Part shown: positions 54,421-62,789 of the stretch, piece by piece
Layout of the letters: each line of letters begins with the position of its first letter
Position numbering within the stretch: the stretch's first letter is position 1
DNA from: Agrypnia vestita
Lineage: Eukaryota; Arthropoda; Insecta; Trichoptera; Phryganeidae
Length of the DNA stretch: 64,000 nt
Reading direction: 5' to 3'
Assembly: GCA_016648135.1 (NCBI GenBank)
Contig: JADDOH010004260.1
Location: 166,371 to 230,370 of the forward strand
Made by a program: the position numbers and the translations under genes
Notes under the pieces: generated by a model
Seen by the model: the letters and a program-made list of their open reading frames with translations, nothing else
What the model was told of the DNA's origin: nothing
Database searches by the model: none

Positions 54421-55761
54421 TATAGATGTATCATAGAGACGAAGCTATTTTTTAAATGGGGAAGTAGTCATGGAAGTCTTTTTGGATGTTCATAGGGCGT
54501 ATGATCTATCGTACGGCTGGCTGGCTGCTAAGGGATCACTTTACATAATATAACGTTCACCAATTCCACCCATGATAGAATATCACATCTATCAAATTTT
54601 TAGGAAGTTTTAACCAACTAATTAACCATCACGCCATTTCCCCGCATGGGTAGGCAGAGAGGAGAGAATTCCATATTCTTCTGTCTTGGCACACCACTTT
54701 TACTCTGGCTACATTCATACATTTTCTCATGTAAGGTCTACGGTTGTTGAGGCTTTTGACAAGGCCATCCTCCAATATTTGTAATATTTGAACATGTCTT
54801 TCGCGGACGCCTTCTATTCCTGTTACCCCATACATTTTCCTCATTTACCTCATACGTTCTGCATGACCAAACCATCAAATTATTTGCCACACTACAGCCA
54901 GCATTATATTCACTTCTAATTTTTTCATTCCTCACTCTATCGATCAAAGATGTTAATTTATTAATAATAGTAGATAATATGTTTAATTTGCTCACCTTGT
55001 TTCATATGTGAGTTGTATTTTTACTATCGCCATCTGTGGTTGAAAATTATCATCCCATGATCATAAACATAATATATTTTGATTAGTGATGTTCCCCTGG
55101 GTATACAATCCAGTTTTGTGTTCTTGAAAGATTCGAAAGTACTCATAATTTTCTGAAAAATAAATTATTCGTCACACAGACTTTCGAATTTAGAGTGAAT
55201 TTTGTAAAATGTACCTTATAAATGAACCTGTAATTAAATACTATTTTCTTGCGAATTCGATTCAAAGTAGTCATCAACAATTAAACCAAGGAATTTATGC
55301 GTTAAATTCAACCTAAGTTACTGTCACTCTCTTGAGATATTTTTATGAGTTTATGTAACGGCTCCATTCCGATGATTTCCCATGCATCGGTACTTCTTAG
55401 ATTCATTGTAAAAGCTTCAGTGTTGTTGCTGTTAAATTATTGTATTCGCAAATCGGACCAAAGACCTTTCCTAGTATTTTTTTATCAATAAAAAACAATT
55501 TGAGATAGCCAACAGAGCTCAGGTTTTTCGCAAATATAAGCAAAATCGCTATATTCGATCGATGAAAATAGGGGGTGACTTGAAAATCATTATCTGACAT
55601 TATTATACACAACTTACAAAAATTTGATTGGTGTAGTAGACTATGTGTAGTAACTTAAGTCAGTTGTACGATTGGTCTTAGGCCCTATGAACACCCAAAA
55701 AAGACCCCCATTCCTACTTTCCCACATGAAAATATAGCTTCGTCTCTATGAGACATCTATA
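54421..55761. mobile_element. Long-TIR element, 1341 bp, with nested LINE tail
   Basis: The ends are TATAGATGTATCATAGAGAC (54421) and, inverted, GTCTCTATGAGACATCTATA (to 55761). Homology between the arms extends over about 115 bases (GTTCATAGGGC, ATCGTACGGCTGG). A LINE tail (54625-54995, minus) interrupts sequence that is continuous at 6640-6700. No transposase is present. TA-rich flanks hint at TA target use but no duplication is provable. Confidence 0.7.
54625..54995 (-). pseudogene. LINE ORF C-terminus, homologous to 20567-20850
   Basis: The minus strand gives RNEKIRSEYNAG, MVWSCRTYEVNEENVWGN, RRRPRKTCSNITNI and, after a frameshift, ILEDGLVKSLNNRRPYMRKC, MNVARVKVVCQDRRIWNSLL and SAYPCGEMA, then a stop. 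It matches the 20.6 kb relic and the ending is the same. It inserted into the long-TIR element. Confidence 0.65.
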
Positions 55762-55769
55762 ATATACAT

Positions 55770-56610
55770 GGATTGATTTGTTTCTAAGGCTTTGTCTTTA
55801 CCGGCTTGTCAGTGGCGTTTTCCTTAGATTAAAAGGGTTGTTAATGCTGATTAGAACGTTTCGTTTTAATCTTATCTAGAGCTAGATACATCATCTGAGA
55901 ATATAGTTATCAGCTTGTTAAATGAAGAACTTGACATTCACTTGCTCCGATCAAATGTTAAGGTCAGTATGGTTGATAAGACACATTATGTGAGAAGCTG
56001 ACAAACATGTCGTATTTTTGTTATTTATTTCAATTAAAATAAATTCTCTACGACATTTATCGCTATAATTCTCTACGACATAAGTTTTTTTTACTAAAAG
56101 AAAAAGATGCCGGAACTGGTATTATATATTTATTTATTTATTTATTGCAAATACATTAAGGTAAGTCATTTATAATCGAGTATGAAATTAAATTTGTTTT
56201 TTAAATAAAACCCGATTTATCCTTTCCCAATCCAGTACAGATTTTAACACTTGTTAGTTGACAATAAACGGAGAATCCTCGTCTTACTCTTTTAAAATAA
56301 CAGTTAATTATAAATAGTTTATTAAACAGTTAAAACTGAAAATACTTATTTACATGCGTATTCTAGTATATATGTTAAAATAATACGTAAGAATTTTATG
56401 TACAGGTACATTAAATATATTGCTTATTTTTCCCACTTTAAAAATATAAAGGTAACATTAAAAGCTACAAAAATCTATTTATACTAACTATTTCAAGAGA
56501 AAAGGCTACAGATGTCTCTGACATAGTCCATTCAAATAAACGAAATATTTTCAGTTTCGGAACATAAATAGAACTTTAAAAAATTTGATAATATGTGGAT
56601 GTTTTTACTA
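55770..56610. other. A/T-rich DNA, nothing recognised
   Basis: No coding signal, RNA or repeat was found. Confidence 0.4.
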
Positions 56611-56616
56611 TGGAAT

Positions 56617-56745
56617 TGTGTAGAGTGATCACTTAAGCCAGCTCATACAGGTTGTAAACCCTGGGCCATCGTATAAATACTTCCACACACGTTTCTCATA
56701 TTCAAGTCTCTGTGAGACTTCTATAATTTATCTAAATTGACGTTA
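56617..56745 (-). mobile_element. Long-TIR family, single end
   Basis: GTGTAGAGTGATCACTTAAG, CCAGCTCATACAGGTTGTAA and GTGAGACTTCTATAATTTAT match the right arm at 20889-20970. A partner arm was not found. Confidence 0.6.
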
Positions 56746-56877
56746 TAGATTTTTAAAATTTAGACGCACCAAATGGATAAAAAATACACTTTACAAAAGT
56801 TTACGCATCAGTTATAAAGAAGTATAGTTTCTTCAGAGTTAATTTTTTTATTATATCCCAATATTTAATTATATAAC

Positions 56878-56985
56878 AAGGCATGAAGCCCAATTACTAA
56901 AGCGAAACTTTTCACAAAAACATCTTTAAAAAATTACATAGATAATCGTGCCCAAGGACTGCTGAAATCTTAGAGTATATTTAAG
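56878..56985 (-). mobile_element. SINE-1 copy, strongly decayed
   Basis: GGCATGAAGCCCAATTACTA plus AAGCGA, then AAATTACATAGATAATCGTG, parallels GGCCAGGAGGCCCAATTACA...AAATCACATAGATTTAATTG at 12240-12290. The head is not recognisable. Confidence 0.4.
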
Positions 56986-57008
56986 GCCGGAATACCATAT
57001 TTATTTAT

Positions 57009-57166
57009 TACTAGCTTCCTGCCCTAGTTCGTGCCCGGCATTTCACGGGTTATAGATTAAGTTGAAAATAAATTTGTGTGTTTTTTTAAATAAAAAAATA
57101 CATACGTATTTCTAAGGAACCGATATGTAAAAGTACCGCCATTTTTGACTGATTAAAGCTAGTTAT
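57009..57166 (+). mobile_element. ACTAGCTG-headed repeat, short copy
   Basis: It begins ACTAGCTTCCTGCCC, has GCCCGGCATTTCACGGG, and ends with AAGGAACCGATATGTAAAAG and CGCCATTTTTGACTGATTAA, which resembles 17960-18005. Confidence 0.5.
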
Positions 57167-57169
57167 TAA

Positions 57170-57815
57170 AACATTATTCCGTTTTCAATATTAGTATGAT
57201 TTCAAGTAGTACACATAAAATTTTATATTTTAGATTGATTTCCCAGTACACTTTTTTATCTTGACTGATTAATATATAATTAGATGTAGGTATAATTGAA
57301 TTTCAAAAATAAAAATTCCGTTATTGTTGACGAGATAAAGCCAGTATACATAATAATAACAAAAGTTAATAAAATATACTATACTTCATTAAAATCTTGC
57401 ACCGCAGAGAAGGTATTATTTAGTGGGTTCTTAGTTTATATGAAGATACTAAATATATATGGATGTTGGTGAATAAACTGTTATAAGCTCGACGATTTCG
57501 CAATATGGATAAGCGCAATCCAGATTTGGTGCAAGCTGTAGGAATATGAAAAGGCAGTGTGTGATATTTTTGCTCTTGCTGGGACGTGGATGTATATAAG
57601 GGATAATATAAATGGAAATATAGAGATTTCAACGCACATGCAAAGAAGACCGGAAAGAATAAATAAGGATTATCAAGACGGATGTGAATGAGAATATCAA
57701 CTGTAACAAACCACATGACATACATTTGAACTGTGACGTTATGAGATATAATAAGGAATAATATCATTTGAAAGGATCTTGAGATGTACCCGCTGCTGCC
57801 CCAAACAGAAAATTT
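57170..57815. other. A/T-rich DNA, no supported gene
   Basis: A 115-codon minus frame (57420-57767) is rich in aromatic residues without a recognised domain. No repeat match. Confidence 0.4.
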
Positions 57816-57821
57816 CTCAGC

Positions 57822-57960
57822 TAAGTTGACTTGGACATGTCCTCCGCCTGAAAAATAAAAGATTGCTTAAACAGATTTTGTCGTTAGTGTCAGAGGTAAG
57901 AAGACCCAGCAGAAACGGCAAATGAAGAGACTCTGCAAATACACATGTGGTCTCAAGTAT
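57822..57960 (+). pseudogene. LINE ORF C-terminal relic
   Basis: The frame reads LGHVLRLKNKRLLKQILSLV and SEVRRPSRNGK before a stop, a typical WLGHVLRM...R..K.IL.....G.R..G segment seen near the end of insect LINE proteins. About 35 codons remain. Confidence 0.45.
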
Positions 57961-58226
57961 TTTAACTTCTATAAAATCTATTTATCTATCTATCTAAAAG
58001 GCCCGCTACCCATTTAAGACAATGGGGATGAAGAAAAAATATGTCGAAATGTGTGTCAAAGAGTGGTGTTTCTTCTGAAGCGGGTAAGGGTATGGTATTC
58101 TCAATAATTCTTCGGCCATAGTTCACACATTTATTTCAGAGAATAGAAAAATATACAATATTAGGTTTATCTTTTTTTTTTAGCGATCGTTTGACTTTCC
58201 AAACAAGCTTGTAATGTCTCTCCCGG

Positions 58227-58421
58227 CACACACACCCACACCCACACCCACACCCACACCCACACCCACACCCACACCCACACCCACACCCACACCCACA
58301 CCCACACCCACACCCACACCCACACCCACACCCACACCCACACCCACACCCACACCCACACCCACACCCACACCCACACCCACACCCACACCCACACCCA
58401 CACACACACACACACACACAC
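58227..58421. repeat. (CACCCA)n hexanucleotide array followed by (CA)n
   Basis: About 28 uninterrupted units of CACCCA run from 58229 to about 58397, followed by about 12 CA dinucleotides. All six frames across it are open (Thr-Pro on one strand, Val-Trp, Val-Gly or Cys-Gly on the other) purely because of the repeat, and none is a gene. The perfect units imply a young, unstable microsatellite. Confidence 0.97.
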
Positions 58422-58439
58422 AAAAAAGCATTGAATGCA

Positions 58440-59065
58440 TTTACAGATTCCTGTTGCACTGCATCACTTGTCTTCAAAAATATGTTTAATATTATTATTA
58501 TTTCGTCTATGTTTCTTGTATTATCTTATCTTATTTTTAAAGCATTTTTGGCATTCTATTTTGTAAAATTGATTATATGATAATCATATTTTTTTTACCT
58601 TTGTTTTACGGTGAGCCAATTTCAATCCGTTAACATATTTTTATTTTAAAGTTTATTTTGTGGATTATGTTGTATGAGCAAACATGGCTATATAATATTT
58701 GGTTAAGGTTTTGAAATCTTTGGAGGTTATTCATTAAAATTATGATGTATAAAGAGTATTGATAAACACCCAATAGTCATAAACTTGTTGATTCATAAAA
58801 TGAGTATTTAAATGGCTCATCAATATAAGCGTAGTTTTCTCACTATTTTGATCTAATTAACATCTCTGTTGGAATTATCTGTATTTACATATAATACAAT
58901 GATTGTCCTATTGAGACACCAATACAGCCGCACTTCTCCAACGTCCTATATTTGCACTTGCACCAGTCGATTATTACATACTGCCTCATCTACACTTTTA
59001 ACTAAATAAATCAATTTTATTTTCTTAATGAAAACATATCAATTATTTTAGGTGGAAATTGAATC
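58440..59065. other. A/T-rich DNA, nothing recognised
   Basis: No coding or repeat signal was found. Confidence 0.4.
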
Positions 59066-59071
59066 TTGCTA

Positions 59072-59205
59072 TTTTCAAATTAAGCAAAAAGCTTGTGCTA
59101 CAAAATAGAACCAACTTTATGGTATCCTGGAATGGATCTCGAACCAACGACCATTGCATCAGTAGGCGAGGATCGTAACGATTACATCGACAAACTACTC
59201 GTACA
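59072..59205 (-). mobile_element. SINE-2, decayed copy
   Basis: TTTTCAAATTAAGCAAAAAG, GCTTGTGCTACAAAATAGAA, CCTGGAATGGATCTCGAACC and AGTAGGCGAGGATCGTAAC follow the order of the SINE at 16660-16808. The B box is mutated. Confidence 0.5.
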
Positions 59206-59475
59206 TAGTTTTATGGTATAGGTATATTAAACAAACAAGAAATTCCAAAAAATATAGGTACGTTTGCTTCGCATGAATTAAATTAGAGCGATATTGTAAT
59301 AAAACAAAAAAAAAAACTATTATTATTAATCAAATTAATTTCTGGCGTCCTCTAGCGGTAGATAAGCGAAGGTATTCGTGACTAAAAAGTGTATTGCTTT
59401 AAAAATGGAATAAAAATGTTAATCAATTAAAAAGAGACTACATATATGGTCGAAAAATTTTCGTTAACTTACCAG

Positions 59476-59550
59476 AGTGCCGTGGCGAAATTGGATAATG
59501 CGCCATTCCCGGATAGAATGGAGGTCCGTGGTTCGAGTCCCGGTGGCATT
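59476..59550 (+). pseudogene. tRNA-Arg-like sequence, probably a pseudogene or SINE head
   Basis: A 75-base cloverleaf can be drawn: acceptor stem AGTGCCG with TGGCATT (seven pairs, two G-T), D stem GCG/CGC, anticodon stem CATTC/GAATG. The A box TGGCGAAATTGG and B box GGTTCGAGTCC are intact. Against a working tRNA, the T stem has two mismatches and position 33 is not T. The D-arm sequence resembles arginine tRNAs. Confidence 0.45.
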
Positions 59551-59554
59551 TAAA

Positions 59555-60090
59555 ATATTTTTTCGTTAATTTGATTTTTTCTGTATGTCTTTTCTGATTG
59601 ATTAGTAAAAATTGTTTAACAATTCACAGAACTTTGTTCTGAAATTGCAACTTCACAATAAAAATGTGTTTTCTTTAATAAAAAAAATAGTTTTTTGACG
59701 TTTTTAGTTAAGTTAAATATTATTCATATTTAGTCAAATGAAAGTCTATTTTAACAGAATTTTTGTTAATTTCTCTACATGAAATATTAAAATTAAGTAC
59801 ATATATCTCTTAAAATATCTAACAAATCATGTTGAAAACAACTTAATATTGCATTGTCATAGAAAATACACAAATTCTGAATGTTTCAAAGCTCTAGGTA
59901 ATCGGGAAGTTATTAATATTTCCAGCATATATAAGCCAGCTGACAAGAGAAGCTAAATCATCTTCTTCTTCTAGTGTCATGTCAGGTCCCCCCAAATTTG
60001 ACAATCACTTGAGAGTACATCTCCCTGCCTTTAGCGGCTCGAAATAGCTGTTTCGAGCTGTTTTGAATCTAAATAATAGCATTTAATTAG
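59555..60090. other. A/T-rich DNA, nothing recognised
   Basis: No coding or repeat signal was found between the tRNA-like sequence and the Penelope-like repeat. Confidence 0.4.
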
Positions 60091-60094
60091 TTTC

Positions 60095-60228
60095 TTCTTC
60101 AAACACGGCAAAATTACTTTGTGGTGACATTACAATCATAATTTATAGAAATTAACTTTGTATACACCACTTTTTTATTATAAAAAATTCATCATGTTTC
60201 AAAGCCAATGGCTTCTTCATCAGGATAA
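60095..60228 (-). mobile_element. Penelope-like terminal repeat, family C
   Basis: TTCTTCTTCAAACACGGCAA, TTTGTGGTGACATTACAATC, TTAACTTTGTATACACCACT and TTCATCATGTTTCAAAGCCA match the left arm at 30885-30990 and the inverse of 5730-5810. The end holds a hammerhead-like motif. No coding part is attached. Confidence 0.65.
60188..60228 (-). ncRNA. Hammerhead-like motif, family C
   Basis: On the minus strand: TTATC, CTGATGA (60217-60223), the stem AAGCC/GGCTT around ATT, GAAAC (GAAA 60197-60200), then ATGATGAA. The core boxes are intact, but the base that should pair before the cleavage site (ACATGT) has become A, and helix I keeps only two pairs. Confidence 0.55.
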
Positions 60229-60229
60229 C

Positions 60230-60770
60230 AAAATGTATGTGTTTACGCGAACAACACGTAAATAGCCATCCGCCTGGTGAATTTAACATTCAAATAATAC
60301 TTCTCAATATGATAATCATGCCAGAAGTATGTCAAATTACGTTTCCTCTCTTTGAAAAACATACATGAGTAAACAAAATACGCCCACAAACGACCACTGA
60401 CCTGTGATAGACTATTTATTATCTTTAACTTCGAAGACAGTCGAATTGTCCGGTCGCAAGGAGCTTCTTTCTGCACATATCTTGAGAAGTCTTTTATCGT
60501 TCTTCCACGTCACAAATAACACGCGAAAGAATATAAACTGGTGAAAATCCCGGAAAAATATGATTACAATATTTACTAATCAATTATAAAAATCCGTACA
60601 TTCGATGCGAAAAAATGCACATTCCAGTAGAAGAAAAAAAAAGATTTATCAGTTAGAAAGATACACAGAAAAAATCAATTTATCAAAAAAATATTTTGGC
60701 TACGAACTGTCGAAAAATAGACTTTTTTGAATAAACACTAACCAATTGACTTGAACCCATATAGGTTTTT
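60230..60770. other. Intergenic DNA, no supported gene
   Basis: A 77-codon minus frame (60243-60476) starts just outside the Penelope-like repeat; no domain was recognised. Confidence 0.35.
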
Positions 60771-60777
60771 CAAAAAG

Positions 60778-60810
60778 GCTGGCCACAATACAGGGTGTAT
60801 TGTGGCCAGC
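60778..60810. repeat. Perfect 15-bp-stem hairpin
   Basis: GCTGGCCACAATACA and its exact inverse flank GGG. The centre contains CAGGGTGT, like the element end at 47518. It may be two head-to-head element ends or a short foldback. Confidence 0.85.
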
Positions 60811-60954
60811 ATTTTTGTATTATTCCTTTTAGTATTGTGGCATATTTCGTTTATTTAGTATCGCATTGCTAATATTTTAACAATATTTTTATATGTATGT
60901 TCTAAGAACATAATTACTGGATATTGTTCACAGAGCATCATCATTTAATTAAGA

Positions 60955-61481
60955 TAAATTAAAGAGGTCTCACAGAGATGAAACTATTTATACGGGAAAC
61001 TTGTATGGAAGGGGTGGGGTGGCCATGGGCTGATGACCTGTATTACCTGGCGTATGTGATCACTTTACACAATTCACTAATGTGTGGTAGTGATGTGATT
61101 TTCCGGTGACACGCAAACCGTTATTTGAGATTTGTATCTGATTGCATCGATCATTGGCAAATGATTTTTTGCAATTTGATGGGTAAACATCGGTACTACA
61201 TAGCACTTATATCTCATTTATCACCCAATTATTGATACAACCAGAAATAAAACTCAAATAACTGTACCGTGCATCACAGGTTAAAATAACGCTTTAACCA
61301 TTATTAATGTATGAATGTTTTTTTTACGGTGGAATTGGTAAACGTTGAATTGGGTAAAGTCATCATTTAAGCCAGCTAATACAGTTCAAAAGCCTACGGT
61401 CATCTTATAAAAACTACCATACATGTTTCCCATATAAATAGCTTCGTCCCTCTGGGACGTCTATAATTTATTTTAATTAAT
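60955..61481. mobile_element. Long-TIR element, about 525 bp, both ends present
   Basis: The left end has GAGGTCTCACAGAGATGAAA, TATACGGGAAACTTGTATGG and GGGCTGATGACCTGTAT. The right end is the inverse: AAGCCAGCTAATACAG, TACCATACATGTTTCCCATA and CCTCTGGGACGTCTATAATT. The arms are about 130 bp. No coding sequence lies between them, so this is a non-autonomous member. Confidence 0.65.
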
Positions 61482-61533
61482 TATGTTTATTTATTTATTT
61501 TTTGTTTATATTAATAGTTTGTTTGATAGTTTA

Positions 61534-61744
61534 TTATTAATACAAACTATCAAATATTTGGCGCCCTGTTCTCACGATTTTGATTCAACATTGGAGAGAC
61601 GTCGCAGAAAAGTCCGTCGACGTAAATAGTACACTCCTCCGCGGGTACATACAGGTCATTCTCCTGATGACGTTGAATACGACTTCAACGAAACGTCGAG
61701 AACAGTTTCTCGAAAAACATACGGTTCTATAAATATCCGTAACC
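61534..61744 (+). mobile_element. Penelope-like fragment, family A
   Basis: An 11-bp hairpin TTTGATAGTTT/AAACTATCAAA runs into a decayed coding end (SIWRPVLTILIQHWRDVAEK, then SVDVNST). A hammerhead and the terminal sequence ATACGGTTCTATAAATATCC follow, as at 8528-8550. It is strongly 5'-truncated and part of the tail is deleted relative to 8166-8425. Confidence 0.65.
61659..61702 (+). ncRNA. Hammerhead ribozyme motif with complete core, family A
   Basis: Helix I 5' strand TTCTC (61659-61663), core CTGATGA (61664-61670), one unpaired C, helix II GTTGAA/TTCAAC with loop TACGAC, GAAA (61690-61693), C, then the triplet GTC (61695-61697) and helix I 3' strand GAGAA. Helix I is five perfect pairs. 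Helix III is only AC with GT, so the palindrome ACGT suggests a dimer, as in other short-helix-III hammerheads. Cleavage would follow the C of GTC. The extra C at the base of helix II is the one irregularity. Confidence 0.75.
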
Positions 61745-61749
61745 ATTTA

Positions 61750-62710
61750 GAGTTAAATAATTTTGTTAATTTCGAGAGTTACTTTTATGATTCGAATGCC
61801 AACAAAAAAAATACAGGTTCATAAAATATGAAAATTGAATTTTCTCGTGTTTATACGCCATGTGGACGAGCCCTGGTCCATAATTCCATTCAAGCTCATA
61901 TCTCTGCAGCTCCATTCAGATAATTGTGTATTTCAGTGAATTAAATTAATTAAAAATATCTCAAATCAATCGCTGTCTTTGTCGGGCGATAACCCCTGCC
62001 CCGGGCGATAAGCGGCCGCGATATTTACACATTTATTAAAAATAATTATATCATTCATAAAGTCGTTTCTTCTCCCTGTAATCTTAAACGGTCCGGTAAA
62101 GGAGCCGCCTCCAGATTGCTGCCATTTCTCGCTCATCTCCATTCGGCTCACATTATTTTACTGTCATTAATGATGTTGGTTCGCTAGTTTACGAGTGTAA
62201 TAATGATACTGTATTTTTTTAACCAATGCGGTACTTCGCAATAATATTTAATTATTTATTTTATAAACTTAATTTTGAGTTAGAATTTAAGGATATATAA
62301 AAGAATAACGAGTTATTATACATATCGATATTATTTAGATTCATGATATATAATATTTTCTTTTACACCCAGTTGTGGAGTCTTAAAAAATACCAGGGCC
62401 GTATTTAATTTTAACTCCCCCCCCCCTTTTTTCATTATTTTAAAACATCTTAATATTTGTAGTTGGAATGTTAATTTATTATTTTTTCCCTACCAATTTT
62501 TCCATTTTCACTAAGTATCTATGAATATTAATTTTTTTTTCTTCCTATATATTTGTACTCAATCAGTTAGTAAGATTGGTTTGGTAAGTTTTGTTCTGAA
62601 GATTCATTTTCAGAGATTTCCGTAAATGAAATTGATTCAGATTTTTTATTATTAATAGTTGGGTCACTAATTTTGGGTCACGATTCAATTAATTATTATT
62701 AAATTAATTA
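61750..62710. other. Intergenic DNA, no supported gene
   Basis: A 61-codon minus frame (61966-62151) has no domain. A run of C followed by T occurs at 62416-62432. Confidence 0.4.
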
Positions 62711-62711
62711 T

Positions 62712-62789
62712 AAGGACCATTGACCCTAAAACTTGTGGATATTTTCAGTTTATAAGTGGTGAAAACAAAGTATATTTTTTTTACTTATA
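62712..62789 (+). mobile_element. Penelope-like terminal repeat, family C, cut by mariner
   Basis: GGACCATTGACCC, then TAAAACTTGTGGATATTTTC and AGTTTATAAGTGGTGAAAAC plus AAAGTATATTTT, follow the order of 44150-44220. The mariner terminal repeat starts at 62790 after TA, so the mariner inserted here. Confidence 0.5.

Noticed and set aside
57420..57767. 115-codon minus frame rich in His, Tyr and Phe
   Set aside because: No recognisable family; lies in repeat-rich A/T DNA with nothing supporting expression.
58136..58489. Open frames of 84-113 codons across the CACCCA array on both strands
   Set aside because: The frames are open only because a six-base repeat without stops is read; they contain nothing but dipeptide repeats.
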